From ZC4RG36 sp964652205 (GTDB taxonomy: Bacteria > Chloroflexota > Anaerolineae > Aggregatilineales > Phototrophicaceae): a stretch of DNA of 64,000 nt. Location: positions 1-64,000 of the forward strand of contig CAZZAO010000002.1 in NCBI GenBank assembly GCA_964652205.1, given 5' to 3'. Below are positions 1 through 7,779 of the stretch, one piece after another. The position numbers and the translations under genes were made by a program. The notes under the pieces are model-generated. The model did not search any database, was not told the origin of the DNA, and worked only from the letters and a program-made list of their open reading frames with translations. Numbering within the stretch: the first letter of the stretch is position 1; the number at the start of each line of letters is the position of its first letter.

Positions 1-2
1 AA

Positions 3-113
3 ACCCTCATGACCTTTTATAGCCTGAGCTGCGATTTTGATGCGATTGCCCTGCCAGTCCCCCCGTTGAGGGCTTCGATAACGGCAGTGGAACAGGCTTT
101 CGGCGGAGCATGA
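3..113 (+). CDS. C-terminal end of an unrecognised protein (partial)
   Basis: The left edge carries an open frame that enters from outside the window and ends at a TGA at 111-113. Its last residues read ITAVEQAFGGA. Codon third positions are G/C rich as in the neighbouring genes, which is the only support for coding. The fragment is too short to assign to a family. No clear hairpin terminator follows it, and 114-272 holds nothing else recognisable except the leader of the next gene. Confidence 0.35.
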   Translation, partial: TLMTFYSLSCDFDAIALPVPPLRASITAVEQAFGGA

Positions 114-272
114 TCCTTCCTGCTCATCAGCCCGATAGGCCGCAAGCGTCCCTCTAGCGAAGATTGCCCGCTCTGGGAAATCTAATTTATCCCAAAGGCA
201 ATCAGGGCGGCTTCTGACCTAAACCCCGCTTATGCTAGCTGAAGTGCGGCAATCGATCAGGAAAAAAAGCTA

Positions 273-761
273 ATGCAGGCAGCACAGCATGATGGACGGC
301 ATGATTTCGACTTTTACGTGGGGACGTGGAAAGTTCACAACCGGCGGCTGCGCGAGCGGCTGAAAGGGTCAGATGACTGGGAAGAGTTCGACGCGATCTC
401 AATCGCCAGACCGATTCTCGGCGGCGTGGGCAACTTCGACGAGATCACGCTCGAACGGGAGTTGGGGCCGGGCTACGGCCTGACGATCCGCCTGTTTGAT
501 CCGGCGTCAGGGGAGTGGTCGCTCTACTGGGCGAGCAGCGCGGGCGGTCCGATCTTCCCGCCGATGGTCGGCAGGTTCGAGCTGGATGGGCGCGGCTACT
601 TTTACGCTCATGAAACCTTCGAAGGCAGGCACATCTTCAGCCGCTTCATCTGGTCAAACATCAGCGCCACGACCGCGCGCTGGGAGCAGGCATTCTCGAC
701 CGACGGCGGCCAGAGCTGGGAAACCAACTGGACGATGGACTCGGTGAAAGTGAGCGAGTAG
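273..761 (+). CDS. DUF1579-like protein of unknown function
   Basis: A 162-residue soluble protein without a signal peptide or membrane segment. It begins with a HDFDFYVGTWKVHNRR motif and continues with alternating beta-strand-like segments rich in Trp and Gly (LFDPASGEWSLYWASS, VGRFELDGRG). It ends with WEQAFSTDGGQSWETNW. This pattern matches the widespread family usually labelled DUF1579 or hypothetical, which is thought to have a lipocalin-like barrel fold; no reaction is established. The ATG follows AAAAAAGCTA with only a weak purine-rich ribosome binding site. It stands alone and faces the DUF2277 gene tail to tail. Confidence 0.8.
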   Translation: MQAAQHDGRHDFDFYVGTWKVHNRRLRERLKGSDDWEEFDAISIARPILGGVGNFDEITLERELGPGYGLTIRLFDPASGEWSLYWASSAGGPIFPPMVGRFELDGRGYFYAHETFEGRHIFSRFIWSNISATTARWEQAFSTDGGQSWETNWTMDSVKVSE

Positions 762-806
762 CGCGCAGCGCATCTGGGCCTCGGCTGCTGTCTACTCTCA
801 GTTAAT

Positions 807-1082
<276 letters not shown>

Positions 1083-1102
1083 AAGCATCACCTCGAAACT
1101 AG

Positions 1103-1672
1103 GGTTCTGTTGACATTTCACCGTAACCAGATCAGGGCCGCAGCAAAACGCAAGCAGCCGGAAAAGCGACGGTCAAGCTGATCGAAACGCGAGAACAATC
1201 GCCGATAGTGTTTGATCTTATTCATAAAGCACTCGACCAGGTGACGCTCCCGCTAGAGTCAGGTGTCGTAGTCGCGCGTGAATTTGCGCGATTTCTTCGA
1301 CGGAATGACCGCCATCGCTCCCTGTTGCTCGATCAAGCTGAGAAATGCGTCGGCATCGTAGCCTCGATCCGCAATCAAGTCGTCGAACTTCAGATTGGCG
1401 ATCAAACGGGCCGCCTGCGGGATGTCATGACGCTGCCCTCCGGTCAGACTGGATTCCCCAGGCTATCGACGACGTGGATTTTGCTGCTGAAGCCGCCGCG
1501 ACTCCGGCCCAACGCCTGCCGCGCATGGATGAGCGCGGACAATCGTACTGTCGATCATCACGCTCTCCAGACCCGGCTCGGCAGCGACCTGAACCAACAG
1601 GCGTTCCCAGATGATCGTTAGTTAGGCTCACATGGCCCATTCCACCAGTGTATATCAAATGTCAACAGAACC
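1103..1672 (-). mobile_element. Decayed IS5-family insertion sequence, internally deleted (about 570 bp)
   Basis: The element is bounded by a perfect 16-bp inverted repeat, GGTTCTGTTGACATTT at 1103-1118 and its exact complement at 1657-1672. The interior on the minus strand encodes a broken IS5-type transposase lacking its N-terminal third, so the element is shorter than the usual 0.8-1 kb of this group. No convincing target duplication flanks it (CTAG on the left, TGGT on the right). It cannot make transposase itself, but with intact ends it could in principle be moved in trans. Confidence 0.85.
1118..1620 (-). pseudogene. IS5-family transposase remnant (frameshifts and stops)
   Basis: Read from 1620 leftwards, three frames together reproduce an IS5/IS427-like DDE transposase. 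Recognisable blocks are IWERLLVQVAAEPGLE, then VMIDSTIVRAH with the first catalytic Asp. After a frameshift come RSRGGFSSKIHVVDSLGNPV, then a stop and GGQRHDIPQAARL. Next is DDLIADRGYDADAFL with the second Asp region, then in-frame TGA and TAG stops, and finally ECFMNKIKHYRRLFSRFDQLD with the catalytic Glu helix. The end IWLR-stop lies inside the inverted repeat. The N-terminal part (about 80-90 residues) is missing. Gene function is lost. Confidence 0.9.
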
Positions 1673-1774
1673 TGGTAACCGCTTGCGACTAGCCGCGTCA
1701 GGGGCAGCGGCTCCTGACGCGGCGGCAAAACTCCCCGATGCAGCGCGGCTGGCGTCCGTGATAGAATAGGCGCC

Positions 1775-2905
1775 ATGCGGCGAAAAGACGTTTTCCTTCT
1801 TCTTTCCGTGCTGATGCTGTGGTGCGGCGCTCACGGTGTCCAGGCTCAGGACACGGGTGACATTCTTAACCGAATCAACACGCTGCGCGCGCAGCGCGGA
1901 CTCCCCCCCTACGCTGTCAATGGCGCGCTAACTGCCGCTGCCCAGCAGCAGGCGCAGTGGATCGTCGATAATGGCTCGGTCGTCCACACCCACCCCGACG
2001 GCTCCGGCCCGCGTACCCGCGCGCTGGCGAACGGCTATGGCAGCCCCGACGTCAGCGAGAATATTTACGGCGGGACGATGGCGACGACCAACGACGCCTG
2101 GATTTTCTGGCTCAATTCCCCGATTCATTATCAGGGCATGGTCAACAGCTACTACACCGAGATCGGCGTCGGGATCGCATCGGGCGCGTGGGGGCAGGCG
2201 TTCGTGACCGATTTCGGCAACCCGACCGGCCAGCGCTCGATTCAGGTCGTCAGCAACGCGACCGGTAAGGGCAGCAGCGCCGCCGCCGCCGCCGCCGCGC
2301 CGCCCTCGTACATCGTCGGCATTGACGAGCATGGCAACCTCAAGCATCAGGTCCACCAGGGGGAAACGGTCGGCGATATCGCGCTGCTCTACGGCTATAC
2401 CTGGGCCGACCTTCCTTATATGCTCCAGATCAACGGCCTGAGCGACGTCCGCGACCTGTCCGCCGACAGCATCTTTCTCGTCCCGCCGAAGGCTGGAACC
2501 TACACACCGACCCCCGGCGGCCCGCCTGAGGCCACCGAAGCCGCGACCGAAGAAGCCATCGAAACGGGCGACGAACCCACAGCCAGGCCGACGCAAACAC
2601 CCGACCCCACCGAGACGCCGACGCCGATCCCCTCGCCGACTCCGCTGCGCATTGCCACGGCGGGCGCAGCGCCTCAGGAGTTGCTCATGGAGCCGGCGAC
2701 TGAACCGGCGACCGAGGGTACGCTCGTCGCCGCTGTCCCCACCTTGCCAGGCGGCACGCCGGGCATCGGCACCGCGCCGCTCGCAGCCGTCACCATTATC
2801 CGCAGTGGGCCGTCTCCCTGGCTGGCCGTCGCCGTGGCCGTTCAGGTCGGCGTGCTGCTGGCCGCAGGCTTCGAGTTCTTCCGCCGCCGAGGTAAACGCC
2901 GATGA
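1775..2905 (+). CDS. Secreted/membrane-anchored CAP (SCP/PR-1) domain protein with LysM-like domain
   Basis: A 376-residue envelope protein. An N-terminal signal peptide (residues 1-24, ending VQAQ) is followed by a CAP domain at about 28-150. It shows ILNRINTLRAQRGLPPY, QQQAQWIVDNG, HTHPDGSG, SENIYGG and WLNSPIHYQGMVNS, all typical of bacterial CAP proteins. A LysM-like segment follows at about 190-240 (HQVHQGETVGDIALLYGY, LQINGLSD, IFLVPP), probably binding peptidoglycan. Residues 245-345 are a Thr/Pro/Glu-rich linker. A C-terminal membrane helix (about 345-368) with a RRRGKRR stop-transfer tail anchors it. The role of bacterial CAP proteins is mostly unknown. A TAGAAT box at 1762-1767 sits so near the ATG that the transcript may be leaderless. 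It overlaps the next gene by 4 bases. Confidence 0.85.
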   Translation: MRRKDVFLLLSVLMLWCGAHGVQAQDTGDILNRINTLRAQRGLPPYAVNGALTAAAQQQAQWIVDNGSVVHTHPDGSGPRTRALANGYGSPDVSENIYGGTMATTNDAWIFWLNSPIHYQGMVNSYYTEIGVGIASGAWGQAFVTDFGNPTGQRSIQVVSNATGKGSSAAAAAAAPPSYIVGIDEHGNLKHQVHQGETVGDIALLYGYTWADLPYMLQINGLSDVRDLSADSIFLVPPKAGTYTPTPGGPPEATEAATEEAIETGDEPTARPTQTPDPTETPTPIPSPTPLRIATAGAAPQELLMEPATEPATEGTLVAAVPTLPGGTPGIGTAPLAAVTIIRSGPSPWLAVAVAVQVGVLLAAGFEFFRRRGKRR

Positions 2906-3330
2906 TTTACCGTTATAAACCGGCCTTTTTCGCCGCGCTCCGGCGCGCCGTCGGGCGCAAGCTGCCGTTTCCCGTCTTCAGTCGATGGGCGCGGCGCACA
3001 CTGCCGCTGGTCAGCGCCGTTTTCAAGGCCGCCGACTCCAGCGGTCTGGATGAAGCGCAGCGCCGCGCGCTCAAGCTCCACATCGACAGGCGCGATATCA
3101 GCATGGAAACCATCCTGAGCGCGATCCGCTATCATGCCGAGCGCGAGTATCCTTATTTGCTCGGCGAAAAAGTCGCCGACAACGCCATTGCCGTTTATGC
3201 GCTCAATCTCAATGATCGCTACTATTTGCTGCGGCTGACGGAAGTTGAAGCGCTCAACGGCGGCGCGCTCGGCGAGGCGCTGGCCGCCCTGCGCCTGCAC
3301 CTCGACAACGCCCCGTCAACGCCGTCATAA
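2902..3330 (+). CDS. Hypothetical protein, translationally coupled to the CAP protein
   Basis: A 142-residue protein whose ATG overlaps the upstream stop (ATGA), implying coupled translation with the CAP-LysM gene. The N-terminal 40 residues are strongly basic (KPAFFAALRRAVGRKLPF), without a clear membrane helix. The rest is a mixed helical/strand region containing ERARALKLH-like and YYLLRLTEVEALNGG segments. I do not recognise the family. The pairing suggests a helper or partner of the CAP protein, but this is inference only. Confidence 0.65.
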   Translation: MIYRYKPAFFAALRRAVGRKLPFPVFSRWARRTLPLVSAVFKAADSSGLDEAQRRALKLHIDRRDISMETILSAIRYHAEREYPYLLGEKVADNAIAVYALNLNDRYYLLRLTEVEALNGGALGEALAALRLHLDNAPSTPS

Positions 3331-3466
3331 CGCCGCAAACAGAAGGCTGAATTCGGCGCACGAGAATTGAGGCTTTAACCTTTACTAGTCACGGCCTCAA
3401 TCGTCATTCACGAGAGAAATAGCCCATTTGCAAGGATATTTGTACAAAACCTTTATACTTGTATCC

Positions 3467-3494
3467 TTGTTTCGACGGCCTTTTATGCTACGAT
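3467..3494 (+). promoter_or_regulatory. Possible promoter for the Flp pilin gene
   Basis: TTGTTT at 3467-3472 and TACGAT at 3489-3494 are spaced 16 bases, with TGC just before the -10 (extended -10 character). The predicted start gives a leader of about 50 bases before the pilin ATG at 3551. The stretch 3331-3466 is AT-richer than its surroundings and holds no gene. Confidence 0.35.
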
Positions 3495-3550
3495 GTGGAC
3501 GGAAATCGCATTTGCGAAACCATCATCCTTTATTTGGAGGTCTTGTCATC

Positions 3551-3697
3551 ATGCTGTATATGCCTCGTGAAGAAGGTCAGGGCCTGGTCGAGTACGCGCT
3601 CATCCTCGTCCTCGTCGCGGTCGTCGTCATCGTCATCCTGGCGCTGCTCGGCCCCGCTATCGGCAACATTTTCTCGAACATCGTCAACACGCTCTAA
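3551..3697 (+). CDS. Flp/Fap-type pilin (class IVb)
   Basis: A 48-residue prepilin-like protein. A short leader MLYMPREEGQG precedes LVEYALILVLVAVVVIVIL, the conserved Glu-at-position-5 hydrophobic helix of Flp pilins; cleavage by a TadV-type peptidase would occur after the G of EEGQG. A GPAIGNIFSNIVNTL tail completes the usual Flp length. The start at 3551 is preferred over a longer frame because GGAGG lies 9 bases upstream. In other genomes Flp subunits build Tad pili with TadA/B/C, RcpA and CpaB, none of which are in this window. It is a single-gene transcript ending in a clear terminator. Confidence 0.85.
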   Translation: MLYMPREEGQGLVEYALILVLVAVVVIVILALLGPAIGNIFSNIVNTL

Positions 3698-3716
3698 TTT
3701 CAGCCTCACCAACAGG

Positions 3717-3743
3717 AAAGAGCGACCTTCGGGCCGCTCTTTT
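3717..3743 (+). terminator. Rho-independent terminator after the Flp pilin gene
   Basis: GAGCGACC-TTCG-GGCCGCTC stem (one A.C mismatch, UUCG tetraloop) followed by TTTT, 20 bases after the pilin stop. Confidence 0.85.
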
Positions 3744-3889
3744 CATTTCCAACCAGCGCTCTCCCACCGACTCCTCAACGATTCCTGAATTTTTCTGTGA
3801 ATTTTTCAGCTAGCTCACGCTCAAACTCAGGATATTCGCTGTCTGAAAGCGATTTCATCTATGGCAGGTCGGAATAAGCAGGAGTATCA

Positions 3890-4261
3890 TTGAGTCATCC
3901 TGATTGTGTGATATTGGAAGTCGTCACCATGAGACAGTATCGTGAAGCCCTCAAAGCAGCCATCGAGATCGGCGCCGTGCCTGCGGCTATCGAAGCGCTG
4001 GTGGGGATCGCCGAAGCGCTGATCGAGCGCGGCGATCTGGAGCGCGCGGTTGAAATTCTGGCGCTGGTATTGTGCTATCCCATGCACCGCGAGACGCGCG
4101 AGCTGGCTGAAGCCATGCTGCTCGATCTCGAAGTCGAAGTCTGCTCGCGGGTGCTGACCGATGCCAAAGCCCGCTGCGGGGAGATTACCCTCGACGATAT
4201 GGCGTCGGAAATTCTGGCCCAGATCGAGAGCGACTCTGGGAGCGCTCCTGCGAGCTGGTAA
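3890..4261 (+). CDS. Small TPR-like helical protein (possible C-terminal relic of a larger regulator)
   Basis: A 123-residue all-helical protein with a TTG start preceded by AGGAG; an internal ATG at 3929 is an alternative. The body reads as one to two TPR-like hairpins (EALVGIAEALIERGDLERA, VEILALVLCYPMHRETRELAEAML). This resembles the C-terminal tail seen in large Chloroflexota regulators with ATPase and TPR regions. No ATPase or DNA-binding part is present here. It may be a free-standing remnant or an independent small protein. A terminator follows at 4336. Confidence 0.6.
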   Translation: MSHPDCVILEVVTMRQYREALKAAIEIGAVPAAIEALVGIAEALIERGDLERAVEILALVLCYPMHRETRELAEAMLLDLEVEVCSRVLTDAKARCGEITLDDMASEILAQIESDSGSAPASW

Positions 4262-4335
4262 GCACAGCTTATCGGGTCAGGCGAGTCAACGTGTCCATTC
4301 CCGACGGAACGGCTGAATATGCGCAGGCTAACCCC

Positions 4336-4371
4336 AAAGCGGAGAACTGAACGGTTCCCCGCTTTTCTTTT
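4336..4371 (+). terminator. Rho-independent terminator of the TPR-like gene
   Basis: AAAGCGG at 4336-4342 pairs with CCGCTTT at 4358-4364, with inner GAAC/GTTC pairing, followed by a T-rich run. Confidence 0.75.
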
Positions 4372-4424
4372 GGTTGTGTTCCTGTTCCGCGCCAGCACCC
4401 GATTGCCTGCGTACCGGGAACAGG

Positions 4425-4460
4425 ATAAAACGAGGCGCTCCGGTGTTCAGGATCGCCTCG
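4425..4460 (-). terminator. Rho-independent terminator of htpG
   Basis: On the minus strand CGAGGCG at 4454-4460 pairs with CGCCTCG at 4431-4437 and is followed by TTTTAT. It lies 28 bases after the htpG stop. Confidence 0.75.
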
Positions 4461-4487
4461 CTGCCTGTCGAATCAGATCGATAGACG

Positions 4488-6500
4488 TTAGCTTTCCGGC
4501 GTTTCTTCGTCTGCCTCATCACCCTCGTCGCCGCCGAGGTCGAAGCCGGACAGATCGAACCCTGCCTGAGCCTCTGGCGCTTCGCGCGGCGGAATGTCCT
4601 CGTTCAGGTCAAGATCAGTCACCGGCGTCCCGGTAGCCGCTTCCATCAACAGATTGAGCCGACCGGCCATCGCTGCCGGATCAGGATGGATGCCTTCCTG
4701 AAGCAGCGCCGTCTCAAAGACCTGCTCGACGACCAGATTGATGAGCGGGTTATCCGGGCTGCTGCCGAGCAGACCGCTCAGGTTGTAGATCAGCGGATGT
4801 TTGGGATTTAGCTCGAGAATCTTGATCGGCAGATCGTAGTCACGGTCGAGCATCCGGTTGACGCGGAACATCTGCCTGTTGGGGTTGTTATCGCCGCTGA
4901 CCAGCCGCGCCGGGCTGCCGACCAGATTCTTACTCTCGCGCACGTCCTGCACCCGCCCGCCAAGCACGTCAGTGAAGCGCTGGCGCACGCCGCCGAAGGC
5001 ATCTTCAGCCAGCGGCGCGCGTTCCGCCTTCGCCTCGTCGGCCTGCTCGCTGCCGATGCCCGTCAGGTCGATGTCGGCCTCGTCAACATTGCGCAGCCTG
5101 TGATTGTTGAAGTCCGGCAGGCCCATCAGCATCACCGGATCGACGGGGTCGGTGAAGTACAGGACTTCGATTCCCCGGCGGCGGAAAGCATCGAGATGTG
5201 GGCTGCGGGCCACGCTGACGACATCATCGCCCATGATGTAGTAAATATCTTCCTGATTGGCCGCCATCCGCTCGACGTAATCGGCCAGCGTGGCCGGCTC
5301 CGTGGTGGTCGTCGTGCTGTCGAACAGCAGCAGCGGCTCCAGTTCAGCGCGGTCGTTCGGGCTGATCGCCAGCCCCTGCTTGAGGAAGCGACCATAGAGG
5401 TCGAACAGGTCGCGGTACTTTTCCGGCTCTTTCTTCAACAGTCGCTTCAGCTCGCTCAGCACTTTATTGGTCAGCGTCTTCTTGAGCGTCGCCAGCACGC
5501 GCGTCGCCTGAATGCTCTCGCGGTTGACGCTCAGCGGCAGGTCTTCGCTGTCAACCACGCCCTGCACGAACTGGAGATAGTCGGGCAGCAGTTCGGTGTT
5601 GTATTCCTCGATCAGCACCTTGCGCGCGTAGAGTTTGAGTCCCGGCTCGCGGCGCAGGCTGAGCATGTTGCGCTCGGCGGTCGCCGGGATATAGAGCAGC
5701 GCGTAGAACTGCAACGGCACGTCGGCGCGCATGTGGATGTGATACAGCGGCTGCTCGAAGTCGAGCGTCAGCATCTTGTAGAAGTCGGTGTACTGCGCGT
5801 CGCTGACTTCCTTCGGGTCTTGTCGCCAGATGGCCGTCTGCTTGTTGGTCGCGCTTGTGTCGTCGCCGACGTAGATCGGGAAGGTGACGTAGTCGGAATG
5901 TCGGCGGATAATGTCCTTGAGCTTCCATGCCTGAAGATACTCTTTAGCGTCGTCCTTCAGGTAAAGAATGATGTCCGTGCCGCGATGCGCGCGCTCGGCG
6001 GGTTCGATAGTGTAGGTATCGCCGCCAGTCGATTCCCAGGCATACGCCTGTTCATCGGGATTGAACGAGCGCGAAACCACGCGGATTTTGTCCGCCACCA
6101 TGAAGGCCGAGTAGAAGCCGACGCCGAACTGCCCGATGACGTCCTGCGCCGATGACTCCTTGCGTTCCTGCATCGCCTCGATGAAGGCTTTCGCGCCGCT
6201 GTGAGCGATCACGCCGAGGTTGTTCGCCAGATCATCGCGGTTCATGCCGATGCCAGTATCGCTGAGGGTCAGCGTTCCAGCTTCCTCATCCGGCACGAGG
6301 CGGATTTCGAGCGGCGCGTCCGAATTGAGCACGTTGGCGTTGGTCAACTGCTCGAACTGGAGCCGGTTGAGCGCGTCCGAGGCGTTCGAGATCAGCTCGC
6401 GCAGGAAGATGTCGCGGTCGGTATAGAGCGAGTGGACGAGAATGTTGAGTAACTGCTGAATTTCTGCCTTGAAGGCAAATTGTTGCTGCGCTTCAGCCAT
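4488..6500 (-). CDS. htpG: Molecular chaperone HtpG (Hsp90)
   Basis: Cytosolic ATP-dependent Hsp90 chaperone, 670 residues (E. coli HtpG is about 624). The start at 6500 is chosen because AGGAG precedes it and the family N-terminus follows (FAFKAEIQQLLNILVHSLY). The GHKL ATPase domain (1-220) shows ELISNASDALNRL, LSDTGIGMN and IGQFGVGFYSAFMV. The middle domain contains the conserved SVNRESIQ loop, here preceded by VDSEDLPL. The C-terminal dimerisation domain ends in a Gly/Asp/Glu-rich acidic tail that is longer than usual. No CIRCE element was found upstream. It is monocistronic with its own terminator. Confidence 0.97.
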   Translation of the reverse strand: MAEAQQQFAFKAEIQQLLNILVHSLYTDRDIFLRELISNASDALNRLQFEQLTNANVLNSDAPLEIRLVPDEEAGTLTLSDTGIGMNRDDLANNLGVIAHSGAKAFIEAMQERKESSAQDVIGQFGVGFYSAFMVADKIRVVSRSFNPDEQAYAWESTGGDTYTIEPAERAHRGTDIILYLKDDAKEYLQAWKLKDIIRRHSDYVTFPIYVGDDTSATNKQTAIWRQDPKEVSDAQYTDFYKMLTLDFEQPLYHIHMRADVPLQFYALLYIPATAERNMLSLRREPGLKLYARKVLIEEYNTELLPDYLQFVQGVVDSEDLPLSVNRESIQATRVLATLKKTLTNKVLSELKRLLKKEPEKYRDLFDLYGRFLKQGLAISPNDRAELEPLLLFDSTTTTTEPATLADYVERMAANQEDIYYIMGDDVVSVARSPHLDAFRRRGIEVLYFTDPVDPVMLMGLPDFNNHRLRNVDEADIDLTGIGSEQADEAKAERAPLAEDAFGGVRQRFTDVLGGRVQDVRESKNLVGSPARLVSGDNNPNRQMFRVNRMLDRDYDLPIKILELNPKHPLIYNLSGLLGSSPDNPLINLVVEQVFETALLQEGIHPDPAAMAGRLNLLMEAATGTPVTDLDLNEDIPPREAPEAQAGFDLSGFDLGGDEGDEADEETPES

Positions 6501-6686
6501 CGAGAGATAACTCCTGAAAGGTGCGATTGGACACGGAACTATTGTGCCATGCCGACATAAGAATCGGGTAAAAATCACCCTTAACTGCCTGCGATATCAT
6601 GACCAGCCTGACAGAGCGGCGGCCCAGGCTATGTTATCATGAACAGGATTTGACCGGCGCATTGAGACTCAGAGAAACCAGCGTCC

Positions 6687-7577
6687 ATGTCACCGACGGA
6701 ATCGGCAGCGAGGGAGCGCGCGGCGGGACGGCCTGCTGCCGAAGGCGGGAACGCGCGTCCCGGCGCGGTCTTTCGGCGCGCCATCCAGGATAACCTGCCG
6801 GGCATCCTCGGCTGGGGGCTGGGCTATGGATTGCTCCTGCTGGCGGTCTGCGCGCTCTACCCGGCCATGAAGGCCAGTCACACCCTGCTCGGCATCGCGG
6901 GCAGCCTCAACCTGCTCGGCTCGGCCAAAACGAGCGAAGATTTCGCCAACCTGAACAATTTCACCACCTTCGGCGGTTATCTCGGCGTGATGGCGCTCAA
7001 CCTTGCGCCGGAAATTCTGGCCGTTTTCATCGTCCCGCAGGCGCTCGGCGCGGTCAGCCGCGAAGAAGAGCGCGGCACGCTCGATCTGCTGCTGGCAGCG
7101 CCGATCTCGCGTCCACGCTTCCTGATCGAAAAAACGCTCGCCATCATCGTCTCGCTGGTCGGCATCCTCGCGCTGATGTGGGCGGCGATTGCCGTCTCGA
7201 CGCTGTTCGTCGCCGGAGCGACCCTGCCGCTGCTCAACCTGACGGCGGGCATCTGGCACATCATGCCGATCTCGCTGGCAATCCTGTCCGGGTCGCTGCT
7301 GATCTCGGTCAGCGTGCGGACGGGCCGCTTTGCGGGTGGGTTGATCGCGCTGGTGCTGCTGGCGAACTTCTTCTGGCGCGCCGTGCTGACGTGGGTGGAC
7401 GTGCCTGCGCTGGCGCCGTTCAAGCCGCTGACCATTTTCTACTATTATCGCATCGTCCCGGTCTTTATGAACGGCTTAAACTGGCCCTACGACCGAACGC
7501 TGCTGCTGCTCGCGCTCGCCCTATTTCTGGCGGCGTTGTGGCAGTTCCAGCGCCGCGACCTTGTCATTTCCGGTTAG
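6687..7577 (+). CDS. ABC-2 type transporter permease (orphan)
   Basis: A 296-residue integral membrane protein with about six helices, separated by the ABC-2 coupling segment VSREEERGTLDLLLAAPISRP that normally touches the ATPase. A large loop carries the LNNFTTFGGYLG region common in this permease type. Such permeases pair with an ABC ATPase, usually encoded next door; no ATPase gene is present on either side here. The partner may be elsewhere, or the system is incomplete. The first 25 residues are polar and Ala/Arg-rich, so the true start could be downstream. The 200 bases after it (7578-7779) hold no gene. Confidence 0.85.
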   Translation: MSPTESAARERAAGRPAAEGGNARPGAVFRRAIQDNLPGILGWGLGYGLLLLAVCALYPAMKASHTLLGIAGSLNLLGSAKTSEDFANLNNFTTFGGYLGVMALNLAPEILAVFIVPQALGAVSREEERGTLDLLLAAPISRPRFLIEKTLAIIVSLVGILALMWAAIAVSTLFVAGATLPLLNLTAGIWHIMPISLAILSGSLLISVSVRTGRFAGGLIALVLLANFFWRAVLTWVDVPALAPFKPLTIFYYYRIVPVFMNGLNWPYDRTLLLLALALFLAALWQFQRRDLVISG

Positions 7578-7779
7578 CGGCGAAAGCGGCCCTCATGTCC
7601 CCCTTGCCTTCTCCACGATCAAACCAACCGTGCCGTAATTGCCGAATTTGCAGTACCATAAACTTATAAAAGACTCATAAAGCGCAATCCACTTTTACCG
7701 CAGCGACGAATATGATACTGGCGACGCTCGTCGGCATCCTGGCCTAAATAAAGTGCCTGCTTTATCGGAGTAAAACCTC

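Noticed and set aside
5100..6155. 351-residue ORF antisense to htpG
   Set aside because: Composition-driven shadow of a confirmed gene; no recognisable protein.
6500..6600. CIRCE heat-shock operator before htpG
   Set aside because: No TTAGCACTC-N9-GAGTGCTAA-like sequence was found.
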